DNA from: Paenibacillus guangzhouensis
GTDB lineage: Bacteria; Bacillota; Bacilli; Paenibacillales; Paenibacillaceae
Assembly: GCF_009363075.1 (NCBI RefSeq)
Contig: NZ_CP045293.1
Coordinates: forward strand, 5,677,501 to 5,741,500
Direction of reading: 5' to 3'
Length of the DNA: 64,000 bases
Part shown: one piece after another, positions 43,821 to 52,128 of the stretch
How positions within the stretch are numbered: position 1 is the stretch's first letter
Layout of the letters: every line of letters begins with the position of its first letter
Position numbers and translations under genes: made by a program
The notes under the pieces: generated by a model
Databases searched by the model: none
What the model saw: the letters and a program-made list of their open reading frames with translations, nothing else
Told to the model about the DNA's origin: nothing

Positions 43821-44315
43821 TTATGACTTATCGACAACAGCTTTATCGTATAATCCACGGCCAAAGACGTTTGCTGTGATTGGTTTTTTTCCGATTTCGC
43901 GTGCCCATACAGAGAGTTGGCCCATATGATGGATCTCATGTGCGATGATGTGGCGGGTGAGTTCACCCCATGTAAACGTCTCGATCCGTCCGTCAGGACG
44001 CGTTTCTTGGAAGATTCGTTCCTCCAACTGTTCGTTCCATTCGCTTACGAATTCAATCACATCGGGTCGGAATGAGGATTCCAGCTCACGTACGCGTGCA
44101 ATGCTCTGATAGCCATCGAAGCTTTCTTGGAAATCCGGTCTTCCTTGCATAGCGCGGATCCAACTCCATTCGACATCGATGATATGGAAGAGGGTATGTA
44201 AGATACCGCCTACACCGCCAGTACGCACCTTCAGCAGCTCCTCCAGAGGAACGTCTTCACACCAGCGGAACCAGTCGTTCCGAACCTGCCAGTTGTATTC
44301 GAATAATGTTTTCAT
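43821..44315 (-). CDS. DinB-family putative metal-dependent protein
   Basis: 164 aa, a four-helix DinB/YfiT-like bundle. The metal-ligand histidines are in ILHTLFHIIDVEW (near 45) and HIIAHEIHHMGQLS (near 130). The family includes thiol-dependent transferases such as bacillithiol S-transferase. GAGGGATC lies 5 bases before the ATG at 44315. Function unproven. Confidence 0.85.
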   Translation of the reverse strand: MKTLFEYNWQVRNDWFRWCEDVPLEELLKVRTGGVGGILHTLFHIIDVEWSWIRAMQGRPDFQESFDGYQSIARVRELESSFRPDVIEFVSEWNEQLEERIFQETRPDGRIETFTWGELTRHIIAHEIHHMGQLSVWAREIGKKPITANVFGRGLYDKAVVDKS

Positions 44316-44518
44316 CAGATCCCTCAATTCTATAGATTCATTATGAATGCCGTAATATTACAATTATACGGGAATGGTTCCTGATCGTGGGTGTTATTTT
44401 AACGCCATGTAAAAAATGATTTGATACCTTATCGGCGAGGGAAAATCAGGATATAATAATTGCGATGGGGAGGCCTGTCCGACCTATACAATACTGCGAA
44501 AAGAGGATGAGGAGTAGT

Positions 44519-44938
44519 ATGAATATTGCACCTTATATCAATCTGGATGGTCAATGTGCGGATGCCGTTGCATTCTACGAGAAGGCACTGCAAGCGAAAG
44601 TCAAAGGAATTATGCGTTTTGGCGATATGCCAAACGAAGATCATCCGATCCCTGAAGATGCTAAAAATCGTGTCATGCATGCTGCGATCGAGATTGACGG
44701 CAATACGATTATGTTCTCGGATACGTTCCCGGGACAGCCATTCTCTTATGGAGATCAGCTGAGTATAGCGATCGTATCGAATGATATAGAACGTCTGAAG
44801 TCGATCTATCATGCGCTCGCAGATGGGGGACAGGTGATCATGGAGCTGCAGAAGACGTTCTGGAGCCCGTTGTATGCCATGGTAAAGGACAAATTCGGCA
44901 TCCAGTGGCAGCTTAACGGCGAAGAGTGTAAAGAATAG
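44519..44938 (+). CDS. VOC-family protein (PhnB-like)
   Basis: 139 aa from the ATG at 44519 with GAGGAG upstream. It is a glyoxalase/bleomycin-resistance fold of the PhnB type: IAPYINLDGQCADAVAFYEKAL at the start, VMHAAIEIDGNTIMFSD in the middle and SPLYAMVKDKFGIQWQLN at the end. Such proteins are cytosolic dimers of mostly unknown substrate. It has its own terminator. Confidence 0.88.
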   Translation: MNIAPYINLDGQCADAVAFYEKALQAKVKGIMRFGDMPNEDHPIPEDAKNRVMHAAIEIDGNTIMFSDTFPGQPFSYGDQLSIAIVSNDIERLKSIYHALADGGQVIMELQKTFWSPLYAMVKDKFGIQWQLNGEECKE

Positions 44939-44959
44939 TAGCTTATACGAACGAGCAAC

Positions 44960-44994
44960 GAGGGGCATCCGCGCGGTGGGTGCTTCTTTTTTAA
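44960..44994 (+). terminator. Rho-independent terminator of the VOC gene
   Basis: GGCATCC and GGGTGCTT pair around GCGCGGT and are followed by TTCTTTTTT. Confidence 0.75.
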
Positions 44995-45014
44995 TGGACT
45001 TGCCAATACAGCAC

Positions 45015-45069
45015 AAAAAGGGATGTCCTCTGCTAACGATTTCATTACGTTGACAGAAGGCATCCCTTT
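45015..45069 (-). terminator. Long hairpin after the minus-strand membrane gene
   Basis: 22-base arms (18 paired by direct match) around a 9-base loop, ending in CCCTTTTT on the minus strand. It lies 24 bp after the stop of the 168-aa membrane protein gene. It is unusually long for a terminator. Confidence 0.75.
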
Positions 45070-45092
45070 GCTGGTGTTGTCGCGGTCCGTGC

Positions 45093-45599
45093 TTAGATGT
45101 AAGATCTCTTGCGGAAGAAGAGCAGCGCTGCGCCGCCCAGAATCAGCAGCATCGCAAGCACCGGTTGGCCAGTGGACAGCTTGCTCAAGACGGAACCAAT
45201 CGTGAAGACCACGAAGAAGATCAAAGATAACGCGAGCAAAATATTGATCGGGATGAGCAGATACTTGTTCCGGCTTCCCATCCAATAGAATTCGAACAAT
45301 CCGATGGCAGGCGCGAGAATAAATCCTGGCCACATGATACCCCAACTGTCGAACAGCATGGAGATCTGGCAGACCACGCCAGCGGTGAGGAGAATTCCGC
45401 CTGGAATTAATAATCCAATGCCCCGTCGATCCGTTACAGAGAAATACAACCAATGCAGGAATACACCCACGGGGATGACGAACATGGTCGGCCAGAAATA
45501 TTTGAATATCGTACCCGTTCCCCAAGAATCGCCCCCGCTTGTTACGAGTAGAATTCCGAGAAGAATCAGAATCCCGCCCATTAGCCAATTTCGGTTCAT
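45093..45599 (-). CDS. Membrane protein of unknown function
   Basis: 168 aa from the ATG at 45599 (AAGGGGCG upstream). About six hydrophobic segments, opening MNRNWLMGGILILLGILLV and ending in a basic FFRKRSYI. The repeated GGILxxLGIxL pattern is like the LiaF/DUF5668 transmembrane modules. No catalytic motif is visible. Confidence 0.7.
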   Translation of the reverse strand: MNRNWLMGGILILLGILLVTSGGDSWGTGTIFKYFWPTMFVIPVGVFLHWLYFSVTDRRGIGLLIPGGILLTAGVVCQISMLFDSWGIMWPGFILAPAIGLFEFYWMGSRNKYLLIPINILLALSLIFFVVFTIGSVLSKLSTGQPVLAMLLILGGAALLFFRKRSYI

Positions 45600-45735
45600 T
45601 TTACGTTCGCCCCTTATCATTCGTACATGTCAGTTATACTCATCTTAGCATGCAGGTATCGCATTGTCCTCCGACTAGGGAGCGAAGACCTACTGGACTA
45701 AAGTCTAGTTGGCTCGTGCTGAGGATTCTTGCTGC

Positions 45736-45918
45736 CTATCCATTCGGAATGGCTGAATCGATCGAAGATTCAACGGATAGAACGGCCAGTACGGTGACGG
45801 CGCTGAATAAAATACCGTAGAGTACCGTCTGGATGGAGAAGTTGAACATGGCAACGCACGCAGACCACTCCAGAAGGACCGCAATAGCGCCGAAGACCAG
45901 TTTTGCTTTTTTATTCAT
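45736..45918 (-). CDS. Small two-helix membrane protein
   Basis: 60 aa from the ATG at 45918 with AAAGGAGC 10 bases upstream. Two hydrophobic helices (about 6-25 and 30-48). No family recognised. It lies alone between the 168-aa membrane protein gene and the TetR gene. Confidence 0.65.
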   Translation of the reverse strand: MNKKAKLVFGAIAVLLEWSACVAMFNFSIQTVLYGILFSAVTVLAVLSVESSIDSAIPNG

Positions 45919-46019
45919 GAGAGTATGCTCCTTTTGCATAGTAATATTTACCTTATTTTAACAGGGGATAGGTAATGTCGACAAGGGGAACGTTCATAAA
46001 ATGTTCAAGAAATGCAGGG

Positions 46020-46083
46020 TTGAAATGACAAAAATCACTGGTATATAATTAACACATTCAATACGAAAGTGAACGGGTGTTTA
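46020..46083 (+). promoter_or_regulatory. Promoter and operator of the TetR-MMPL pair
   Basis: TTGAAA, 18 bases, TATAAT (46020-46049) is followed by TGAACGGGTGTTTA at 46070-46083, a near copy of the palindrome TGAACGGGTGTTCA found before the MMPL gene. Autoregulation is inferred. Confidence 0.82.
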
Positions 46084-46086
46084 CTA

Positions 46087-46701
46087 ATGCAGTATTTAAA
46101 AGACGACGTCAAAAATAACATATTAAGCGCAGCCTTGTCCGAGTTTCTGGGTCATGGTTATAAGAATGCGTCCATGCGCCAGATTGCGAATACGGCAGGT
46201 ATTACGCCGGGGAACATTTATCGTTATTTCAAGAGCAAGGAAGACCTCTTAGATGAGCTGCTGCAGCCAACATATGAGCAGTTCCTGCAATACCTTGCCG
46301 AGATTCGGATCAATATTGAGCGGACTTGTTCCAAGGACAACACGAATCCGTTCAGTTATCTGAATATGATTCAGAGTACGCTGCTCGAGCTGATCAAGGA
46401 GTCTAGCAGCGAGTTTCGCATTATGCTGAATTTAAGCGCAGGATCGAAGTATGAGCATGTGAAGCAGGATCTAATCGAATTCGTCATCCAGATTCTCGAG
46501 CAGTTCTTCTTAGCTGCACCTGACTTGTCAGGCCCAGTACTCGCGGAGATGAAGGTGACGGTACGCATGATATCCACGACACTCGTGGAAGGGATGTGTA
46601 TGATTTTGCGCGATCATGAAGACGGGGCTACGGTTCGTCGGCTCGCGAATGAATTGCTGCATCTTTACTCGGCTGGGATATGCGAGAGACTCAGCCAGTA
46701 A
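46087..46701 (+). CDS. TetR-family regulator of the MMPL transporter
   Basis: 204 aa. The N-terminal helix-turn-helix ALSEFLGHGYKNASMRQIANTAGITPGNIYRYFKSKEDLL is textbook TetR; the C-terminal ligand domain (65-200) has no recognised subfamily. The ATG at 46087 starts just after the operator. The transporter gene follows 64 bp downstream, with a second operator between, so this regulator very likely represses both. Confidence 0.93.
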   Translation: MQYLKDDVKNNILSAALSEFLGHGYKNASMRQIANTAGITPGNIYRYFKSKEDLLDELLQPTYEQFLQYLAEIRINIERTCSKDNTNPFSYLNMIQSTLLELIKESSSEFRIMLNLSAGSKYEHVKQDLIEFVIQILEQFFLAAPDLSGPVLAEMKVTVRMISTTLVEGMCMILRDHEDGATVRRLANELLHLYSAGICERLSQ

Positions 46702-46718
46702 TTTTTTTGTTCTAAAAA

Positions 46719-46732
46719 TGAACGGGTGTTCA
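46719..46732 (+). promoter_or_regulatory. Second TetR operator
   Basis: TGAACGGGTGTTCA, a perfect TGAAC/GTTCA palindrome, 34 bp before the MMPL start, matching the copy at 46070 in 13 of 14 bases. Confidence 0.8.
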
Positions 46733-46765
46733 TTAACCTTTTAATGGATAGGAGTGGAGAGAGAA

Positions 46766-49700
46766 ATGATGAACAAAATCATTAAATGGCGCTGGGGGAT
46801 CCTGGCGGCATGGCTTGTTGTGACGGCGCTGCTCGTCGCGTTTCAGCCAGATGTCAATGCGATTCTGCGGCAGAGAGGTCAAGACCCGTTGACCGATGAC
46901 AGTCCATCGAAAGTAGCAGGTGCCCTGCTCAAAGAGATGAGCGGCGGCGGTACCTCGCGGAGCAATATTATCGTCTTCCATACGGATCAGAAGATGACCG
47001 ATACGGAGATGAAACAGGTTGAGAAAGGCGTTGCTGATCTCACGTCGAAGAAGTCTGAGCTTGGTCTTGCGAATATTCTAGATCCATTCTCAATGCCAGA
47101 CGCGAAGTCATCTTTGATCTCCGAGAACGAGACGACGCTGATGGTGAGCTTCGAATTGGATCGTAAAGGGCGGGAGATTTCGGACATTAAGGACGAATTC
47201 GGCCAAGTGCTGAAAGGGATGGACGTTCCTTACTATTTGACGGGTGAGGATTTCATCCAAGAGGACTACATTAAGGCGTCGGAAGCTGGGGTAGAGAAGA
47301 GTGCCGTTCTCACGGTGGCCTTCATTCTGATCGTCTTGATCGTGATGTTCCGGTCGGTGTTAATTCCTTTTATTTCACTCCTGCTCGTGGGCGTCTCCTA
47401 CTTAGTCTCCATGGGGATTGCAGCGCAAGTGATTGATAAATTGAACTTCCCGGTGACGAGTATTACGCAGATGCTGCTGATCATGATCTTGTTCGGGATC
47501 GGTACAGACTATAATATTCTACTGTTCAACCGGTTCAGAGAAGAGCTGGCCCATGGACGCTCGATCGACGAAGCGATTGTCGTCTCCTACCAGACGGCAG
47601 GGAAGACCATCTTCTACAGTATTCTAACGGTATTCATCGCATTTGCCGGGCTCAGCTTCTCGAACTTCGGGATCTATAAGTCGGCGAATGTGGTCGCGAT
47701 CGGAACAGCAGTATTGGTGCTTGAGATCATGACATTGACACCGTTCTTTATGAAAATGCTCGGGACGAAGCTATTCTGGCCTTCGAAGAATAAGGATGGG
47801 CACAAAGAAAGCAAGTTCTGGGCGAAGCTCACGGGTCTGTCGGTCCGTCATCCGATCATTACGACCGTGATCATTCTTGTGCTTATGATTCCAGTGATCT
47901 TGACGAGCGGGCAGAAGTTATCCTTCGACCAACTGAAGGAACTCGGGAACGGGTACCCTTCAACGAAAGGGTTTAGTATCGTAGCGGAGAATTTCAGCCG
48001 GGGTCAGGCGCTGCCGACAACCGTTGTCGTAAAGAGTGATAAGGCATTAGATAATAATGACAACCTTGCCGTCATCGATAGACTAACCGATAAAATCAAA
48101 GGGATTGACGGTGTAAAGAAAGTCGCGAGCGTGACGCAGCCGCAATCCGAACCGATTGAGCAATTCTATATCAGTTCGCAGACGGAGACCGTAGCGGAAG
48201 GAATAACGGCAACCAAGGATGGCGTTGACAAGATTCAAGACGGAATTCATCAAATGAATGAAAAGCTGGTGAGCCCTGACTTCTCCGATGTCACGAAGTT
48301 GGCATCGGGAACAGGTGAGATATATAACGGCTACAACCAGATCACTGGGGCGATGAACCAAGTGGCTGCTGGGATTGATCAAGGTGCGAATGGTGCGGAT
48401 CAGTTGAAGCAGGGAATCACGAAGTTGAAGACCGGGATGAAATCTGTCTCGAGTTCAACAGCTGAGCTCAGCCAAGGCATCTCACAATTGCAACAAGGAT
48501 ATGGCTCACTGGCTGACGGCTATTCACAGCTTGAAGCGAAGCTTCCTGGCATTCAGCAAGGATTGGCTGGGATGAACGGATTAATCGGTGGGCTGGGTGC
48601 GAAGTACAGTCAGTTAGGCGAAGATCAAGATTATGCGAAGTTGAAGCAGACCGGTGCGTCGCTCGAATCTGGCGTTGCTCAGATGATCGGCGGTATGCAA
48701 GAGCTGAACAAGAACTATGGGCAGCTCAATACTTCCTTTGCCAAGGCTTCTGCAGGGCTCCAGCAAGTAGCTGCAGCACAAAAGCAGATGACGGCGGGCA
48801 TGGAGGAGCTTGAATCGGGGGCATCAGCACTCGCGAGCGGCTTGCATAAGGGAGCTGCGGGAAATCGTCAGATTACAGCGAATATGAAGAAGCTGAATGA
48901 TGGGCTTGCAAAAATCCAAGATGGACAGAAGAAGCTGGGGGTAGGCCTTACAAGTTTATCGGACGGCATGGCGCAATTGAAAGATGGTCTTGGCAAGAGC
49001 GGCAACGGTCTTGGCGACATCTCGGAAGGACTTGGCAAGACAGGCGACTTCATGACAGAGTTGAACAGTGCGAAGACGTTCTTCATTCCTCGCGAGGCGC
49101 TTACGAGTGAAGATTTCGGCAAAGCCGTGGATAACTTCATGTCGAAGGACCGCAAGATTACGAAATTGCTCGTTGTGCTGGATAACGATCCATACTCTCA
49201 AGCAGCGCTTGGAACTGTGGAAAAAATCAATGACACGATTGCGAGTACGTTGAAAGGAACCACGCTTGCGAATGCTCAGTTCGGTGCGGCAGGACCTAGC
49301 TCCTCGACGTATGATGTGAACAATGCGCAGGTGGAATCCTTTAATAGTACAGCGATCATCGTTATCGTTGGGGTGTTCCTCGTCTTGCTGCTGGTGATTC
49401 GTCAATTCTGGCCAGCGATCTATATTATACTGTCGCTTGTTGCATCCTATTATGTTGCAATGGCGGCATCGAATTTCATGACCGATTATATTCTGAAGGC
49501 GGATGGCGTATCATCGTTCGTGCCGTTCTTCTCCTTCATTATTATCGTCGCCGTAGGTGTCGATTACAGTATCTTCTTAATGATGCGGTACAAGGAATAT
49601 GGCTCCATGGCGCCAAGAGAGGCTATCGTGCACGCGGCCAAAAATATCGGCGGCGTGGTCATCTCCGCGATGGTGATCTTAGGCGGTACCTTTGCAACGT

Positions 49701-49882
49701 TGATGCCATCCGGACTTGTCCTGCTCATTGAGCTGGCAACAGCGGTTATCGTAGGACTTCTTGTGCTATGCTTCATCCTGCTGCCAATGCTGCTGCCTGC
49801 CCTACTCGTTCTTCCAGATGCGTTCAAACGCAAAGGGGTGCGGGAGAAGGAGCAAGTGTATCGGAACTCGTTCGAATCCTAA
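46766..49882 (+). CDS. MMPL/RND-family membrane transporter with YhgE/Pip-like repeat domain
   Basis: 1038 aa. Two MMPL blocks of six helices: about 170-345 (TQMLLIMILFGIGTDYNILLFNRFREELAHG) and 845-1020 (IVAVGVDYSIFLMMRYKEYG). A large extracytoplasmic loop precedes each. The second, near 470-790, carries repeated heptad-like units such as GISQLQQGYGSLADGYSQLE and SGASALASGLHKGA, as in YhgE/Pip proteins. Actinobacterial MmpL and Bacillus YdgH relatives export lipids or drugs with proton motive force. The ATG at 46766 has GGAG 6 bases upstream. Controlled by the preceding TetR protein. Confidence 0.92.
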   Translation: MMNKIIKWRWGILAAWLVVTALLVAFQPDVNAILRQRGQDPLTDDSPSKVAGALLKEMSGGGTSRSNIIVFHTDQKMTDTEMKQVEKGVADLTSKKSELGLANILDPFSMPDAKSSLISENETTLMVSFELDRKGREISDIKDEFGQVLKGMDVPYYLTGEDFIQEDYIKASEAGVEKSAVLTVAFILIVLIVMFRSVLIPFISLLLVGVSYLVSMGIAAQVIDKLNFPVTSITQMLLIMILFGIGTDYNILLFNRFREELAHGRSIDEAIVVSYQTAGKTIFYSILTVFIAFAGLSFSNFGIYKSANVVAIGTAVLVLEIMTLTPFFMKMLGTKLFWPSKNKDGHKESKFWAKLTGLSVRHPIITTVIILVLMIPVILTSGQKLSFDQLKELGNGYPSTKGFSIVAENFSRGQALPTTVVVKSDKALDNNDNLAVIDRLTDKIKGIDGVKKVASVTQPQSEPIEQFYISSQTETVAEGITATKDGVDKIQDGIHQMNEKLVSPDFSDVTKLASGTGEIYNGYNQITGAMNQVAAGIDQGANGADQLKQGITKLKTGMKSVSSSTAELSQGISQLQQGYGSLADGYSQLEAKLPGIQQGLAGMNGLIGGLGAKYSQLGEDQDYAKLKQTGASLESGVAQMIGGMQELNKNYGQLNTSFAKASAGLQQVAAAQKQMTAGMEELESGASALASGLHKGAAGNRQITANMKKLNDGLAKIQDGQKKLGVGLTSLSDGMAQLKDGLGKSGNGLGDISEGLGKTGDFMTELNSAKTFFIPREALTSEDFGKAVDNFMSKDRKITKLLVVLDNDPYSQAALGTVEKINDTIASTLKGTTLANAQFGAAGPSSSTYDVNNAQVESFNSTAIIVIVGVFLVLLLVIRQFWPAIYIILSLVASYYVAMAASNFMTDYILKADGVSSFVPFFSFIIIVAVGVDYSIFLMMRYKEYGSMAPREAIVHAAKNIGGVVISAMVILGGTFATLMPSGLVLLIELATAVIVGLLVLCFILLPMLLPALLVLPDAFKRKGVREKEQVYRNSFES

Positions 49883-49901
49883 GTAAATCGTTAAGGAATA
49901 T

Positions 49902-49948
49902 AAAAAGTCTCCAGAGCCACGGTGGATGTGGTCTTTGGAGACTTTTTT
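49902..49948 (+). terminator. Rho-independent terminator of the MMPL gene
   Basis: AAAAAGTCTCCA and TGGAGACTTTTTT arms, about 20 bp after the stop; also placed to end the convergent VOC gene. Confidence 0.92.
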
Positions 49949-49974
49949 GGCATACGCCATAGTTCGGTCGGATG

Positions 49975-50358
49975 TTATGGTTGCTGGCGGAAATGATTCA
50001 TCACCCAGTTGATGCCATTGATCGCGTCTGTGACTTCGCCATGCAATGCGCCGAAGAACGTATCTTGCAGCGGGACGGTAGCTTGTCCGTTATCTGCGAC
50101 TAATGTATCGTATATGCGGCGCATGTCCGCTTCACTATCGATGTTCAGAATGACTTTGATGTGATGGCCTTTCGATACATGACCGCCATACGTACTGGAG
50201 AAATGCAGCAAGCTGCTGCCGATATGGAGCTCTGCGTGTCTAAGAACGCCTTGATGCTCGTTGAGGATTTTTACTTCACCGCCGAATAGGCTCTGGTAAT
50301 ATTGAATCGATGCTTCGACATCTTCGACGACGAGGAATGGGCTTGCAGTTGTAATCAT
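49975..50358 (-). CDS. VOC-family protein (PhnB-like)
   Basis: 127 aa. A glyoxalase-fold protein with SPFLVVEDVEASIQYYQSLFGG at the start, HAELHIGSSLLHFSS in the middle and FGALHGEVTDAINGINWVMNHF at the end. AAGGAGG lies about 8 bases before the ATG. It diverges from the AT-rich TetR gene. Substrate unknown. Confidence 0.87.
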   Translation of the reverse strand: MITTASPFLVVEDVEASIQYYQSLFGGEVKILNEHQGVLRHAELHIGSSLLHFSSTYGGHVSKGHHIKVILNIDSEADMRRIYDTLVADNGQATVPLQDTFFGALHGEVTDAINGINWVMNHFRQQP

Positions 50359-50579
50359 GTGAGGACGCCTCCTTTACATTTAAGAAACCATTTAGTTTCA
50401 CTTTTGATATTATATGAAACCTTTTGGTTGTGTGTCAAATCAAATTTGAGTTGTCGTTCATGTCCCGAGGTTCGTTGGGAAGCTCTTCACACGCAATCTC
50501 CATCAGCTGGAGCGGTGGAAAAGGAAGTAAGCCGCAATCAAATTCCTTCTATTGACATCGAAATGATAAAATCTTATCA

Positions 50580-50601
50580 TACATACATATGAATGTATGT
50601 A
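50580..50601 (+). promoter_or_regulatory. 22-bp palindromic operator, first copy
   Basis: TACATACAT, 4 bases, ATGTATGTA: perfect 9-bp arms, 15 bp before the TTG start of the TetR gene. The same palindrome recurs at 51297. Confidence 0.85.
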
Positions 50602-50616
50602 AAAAGAGGTGATGTA

Positions 50617-51273
50617 TTGCCACGTAATAAATACCCGGAAATAACCGAACAACGTATATTAGATGCGGCGACGAAGCTTTTCCTCGAAAGAGGGTGGGAA
50701 CAGACCACAATTCAAGATATTGTTGACGATTTAGGGGATTTGACCAGAGGCGCGTTTTATCATCATTTCAAATCAAAAGCAGATATTATCGACGCTGTTC
50801 TTAATCGATTGGCACTAGAAAATAATCCTTTTGAACAAACAAAAGATATCACAGGTTTAAATGGGTTGGAAAAATTAAAAAATGCTTTCTTATTGTCCTT
50901 TACGAATCAAGGGCAGATGGATGCGATCAAGTCGATTCCGTCGATTTTGAGAAGTCCGAAGCTGATTGCCAATCAATTAATGGACTGTATTAACACCGGA
51001 GCTCCAGATATCCTTTTTTTTATCGAAGAAGGTATGAAGGATGGATCACTTTCTATTAAGTACCCCAAGCAGACGGCTGAGACGCTGATGCTGCTGACAA
51101 ACATGTGGATTAGTCCTGTTATTTTTGCAGTCGATACTGAGGAATATATGAACAAGGCTAGACACTTGCGGGAGCTGTATAATGGTATTGGCTTACCTAT
51201 CATAGATGAACAAATCCTAACGGCGCTTGAACAGTTCCACAAAGAAATTTGTGATCAAAATAGACTGTCGTAA
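50617..51273 (+). CDS. TetR-family regulator in AT-rich pair
   Basis: 218 aa. Helix-turn-helix RILDAATKLFLERGWEQTTIQDIVDDLGDLTRGAFYHHFKSKADIID. The TTG at 50617 with AAGAGGTGATG just upstream is the likely start; an ATG at 50593 would put the operator in the coding region. The gene and its partner are visibly richer in A and T than their neighbours, hinting at transfer. Palindromes before it and before the next gene indicate that it represses both. Confidence 0.9.
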   Translation: MPRNKYPEITEQRILDAATKLFLERGWEQTTIQDIVDDLGDLTRGAFYHHFKSKADIIDAVLNRLALENNPFEQTKDITGLNGLEKLKNAFLLSFTNQGQMDAIKSIPSILRSPKLIANQLMDCINTGAPDILFFIEEGMKDGSLSIKYPKQTAETLMLLTNMWISPVIFAVDTEEYMNKARHLRELYNGIGLPIIDEQILTALEQFHKEICDQNRLS

Positions 51274-51296
51274 GATAGTTTATTTTTTTGGATGAA

Positions 51297-51318
51297 TACA
51301 TACATATATATGTATGTA
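51297..51318 (+). promoter_or_regulatory. 22-bp palindromic operator, second copy
   Basis: TACATACAT, ATAT, ATGTATGTA: same arms and spacing as the copy at 50580, 79 bp before the small membrane protein gene. Confidence 0.85.
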
Positions 51319-51396
51319 AATGGGATGGATGAAGAATGGTTGAATAGTTGCAAACACAGTAATGAAAAAAAATAGCTGTATGGAGGTCTAACACAA

Positions 51397-51609
51397 ATGG
51401 AACAAAAAATTGAAGGATTTGTCGATCGTATGCTTGAGAATTTTGCTCCACAATTTTTTTGGTTGAGCGTTATTTTGGGTGTCATCATCATTCTATTAGG
51501 AATCACCTTTACGGTGAGAAGATCCTCAACAAAGAATTTGCAGACTGTTGGAATGATATGTATTGGTGTCGGCGTTCTAGCGATTTTAAGTGGTTGGGTG
51601 CAGATGTAG
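51397..51609 (+). CDS. Small two-helix membrane protein controlled by the TetR regulator
   Basis: 70 aa. Two hydrophobic helices (about 20-40 and 50-68) with a short amphipathic N-terminus and a basic VRRSSTKN loop between. GGAGG lies 12 bases before the ATG. No family recognised. Its operator shows that it is the regulated gene of the pair. Confidence 0.8.
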   Translation: MEQKIEGFVDRMLENFAPQFFWLSVILGVIIILLGITFTVRRSSTKNLQTVGMICIGVGVLAILSGWVQM

Positions 51610-51628
51610 ATTCGAGATGAACGAAACG

Positions 51629-51661
51629 AAAAGAAATGTCCTATTTGAGGACATTTCTTTT
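51629..51661. terminator. Terminator between small membrane protein and DinB genes
   Basis: AAAGAAATGTCCT and AGGACATTTCTTT arms around ATTTG, T-rich on both sides in their own sense. Confidence 0.92.
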
Positions 51662-51681
51662 ATTTTATGGGGCTATGAAGG

Positions 51682-52128
51682 TTATGGCCCAAAGATCTGA
51701 CCGAGATGATGCTCCAAATGCTCCACGTAATCTTTAATCAACCACTCCAACGTGACGATCTGCCCTTCACCGATATCACAGGTGTACATTAACCTGTCCT
51801 CAGGAATGGTGGTAATGACACTTAGCGCTTGTGTATTCAGAGCAATCCATAGATTTAGCACCTGCGACACAGACTGATTCTGATAATTCATGTGCTCCAC
51901 CCATTGGTTCTGCGCATATTTAAGCACGACGTAAGGCTGCGATTCATATTGTGCACGTACAAATCGCTGAATATTCGTCAATGCGGAGTCACATAAATGT
52001 CCGAGAATTTCTTTTTTGGACCATTTATGCGGTTGCGGTCGTTCGGAAAAATCGTGTTCAGATAGGTTCGCAAGTCTTGCGGGAACCTCCTTGATCCAAT
52101 GCTGCAATCGTTCTATTGTTGCGTTCAT
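51682..52128 (-). CDS. DinB-superfamily protein coupled to a two-component system
   Basis: 148 aa. A DinB_2-type bundle with HKWSKKEILGHLCDSALTNIQRF near residue 34 and KDYVEHLEHHLGQIF at the end, giving the His triad. Its ATG overlaps the kinase stop by 4 bases (ATGA), so it is translated with it. A thiol-transfer stress role would suit a two-component operon, but this is inference. Confidence 0.85.
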   Translation of the reverse strand: MNATIERLQHWIKEVPARLANLSEHDFSERPQPHKWSKKEILGHLCDSALTNIQRFVRAQYESQPYVVLKYAQNQWVEHMNYQNQSVSQVLNLWIALNTQALSVITTIPEDRLMYTCDIGEGQIVTLEWLIKDYVEHLEHHLGQIFGP

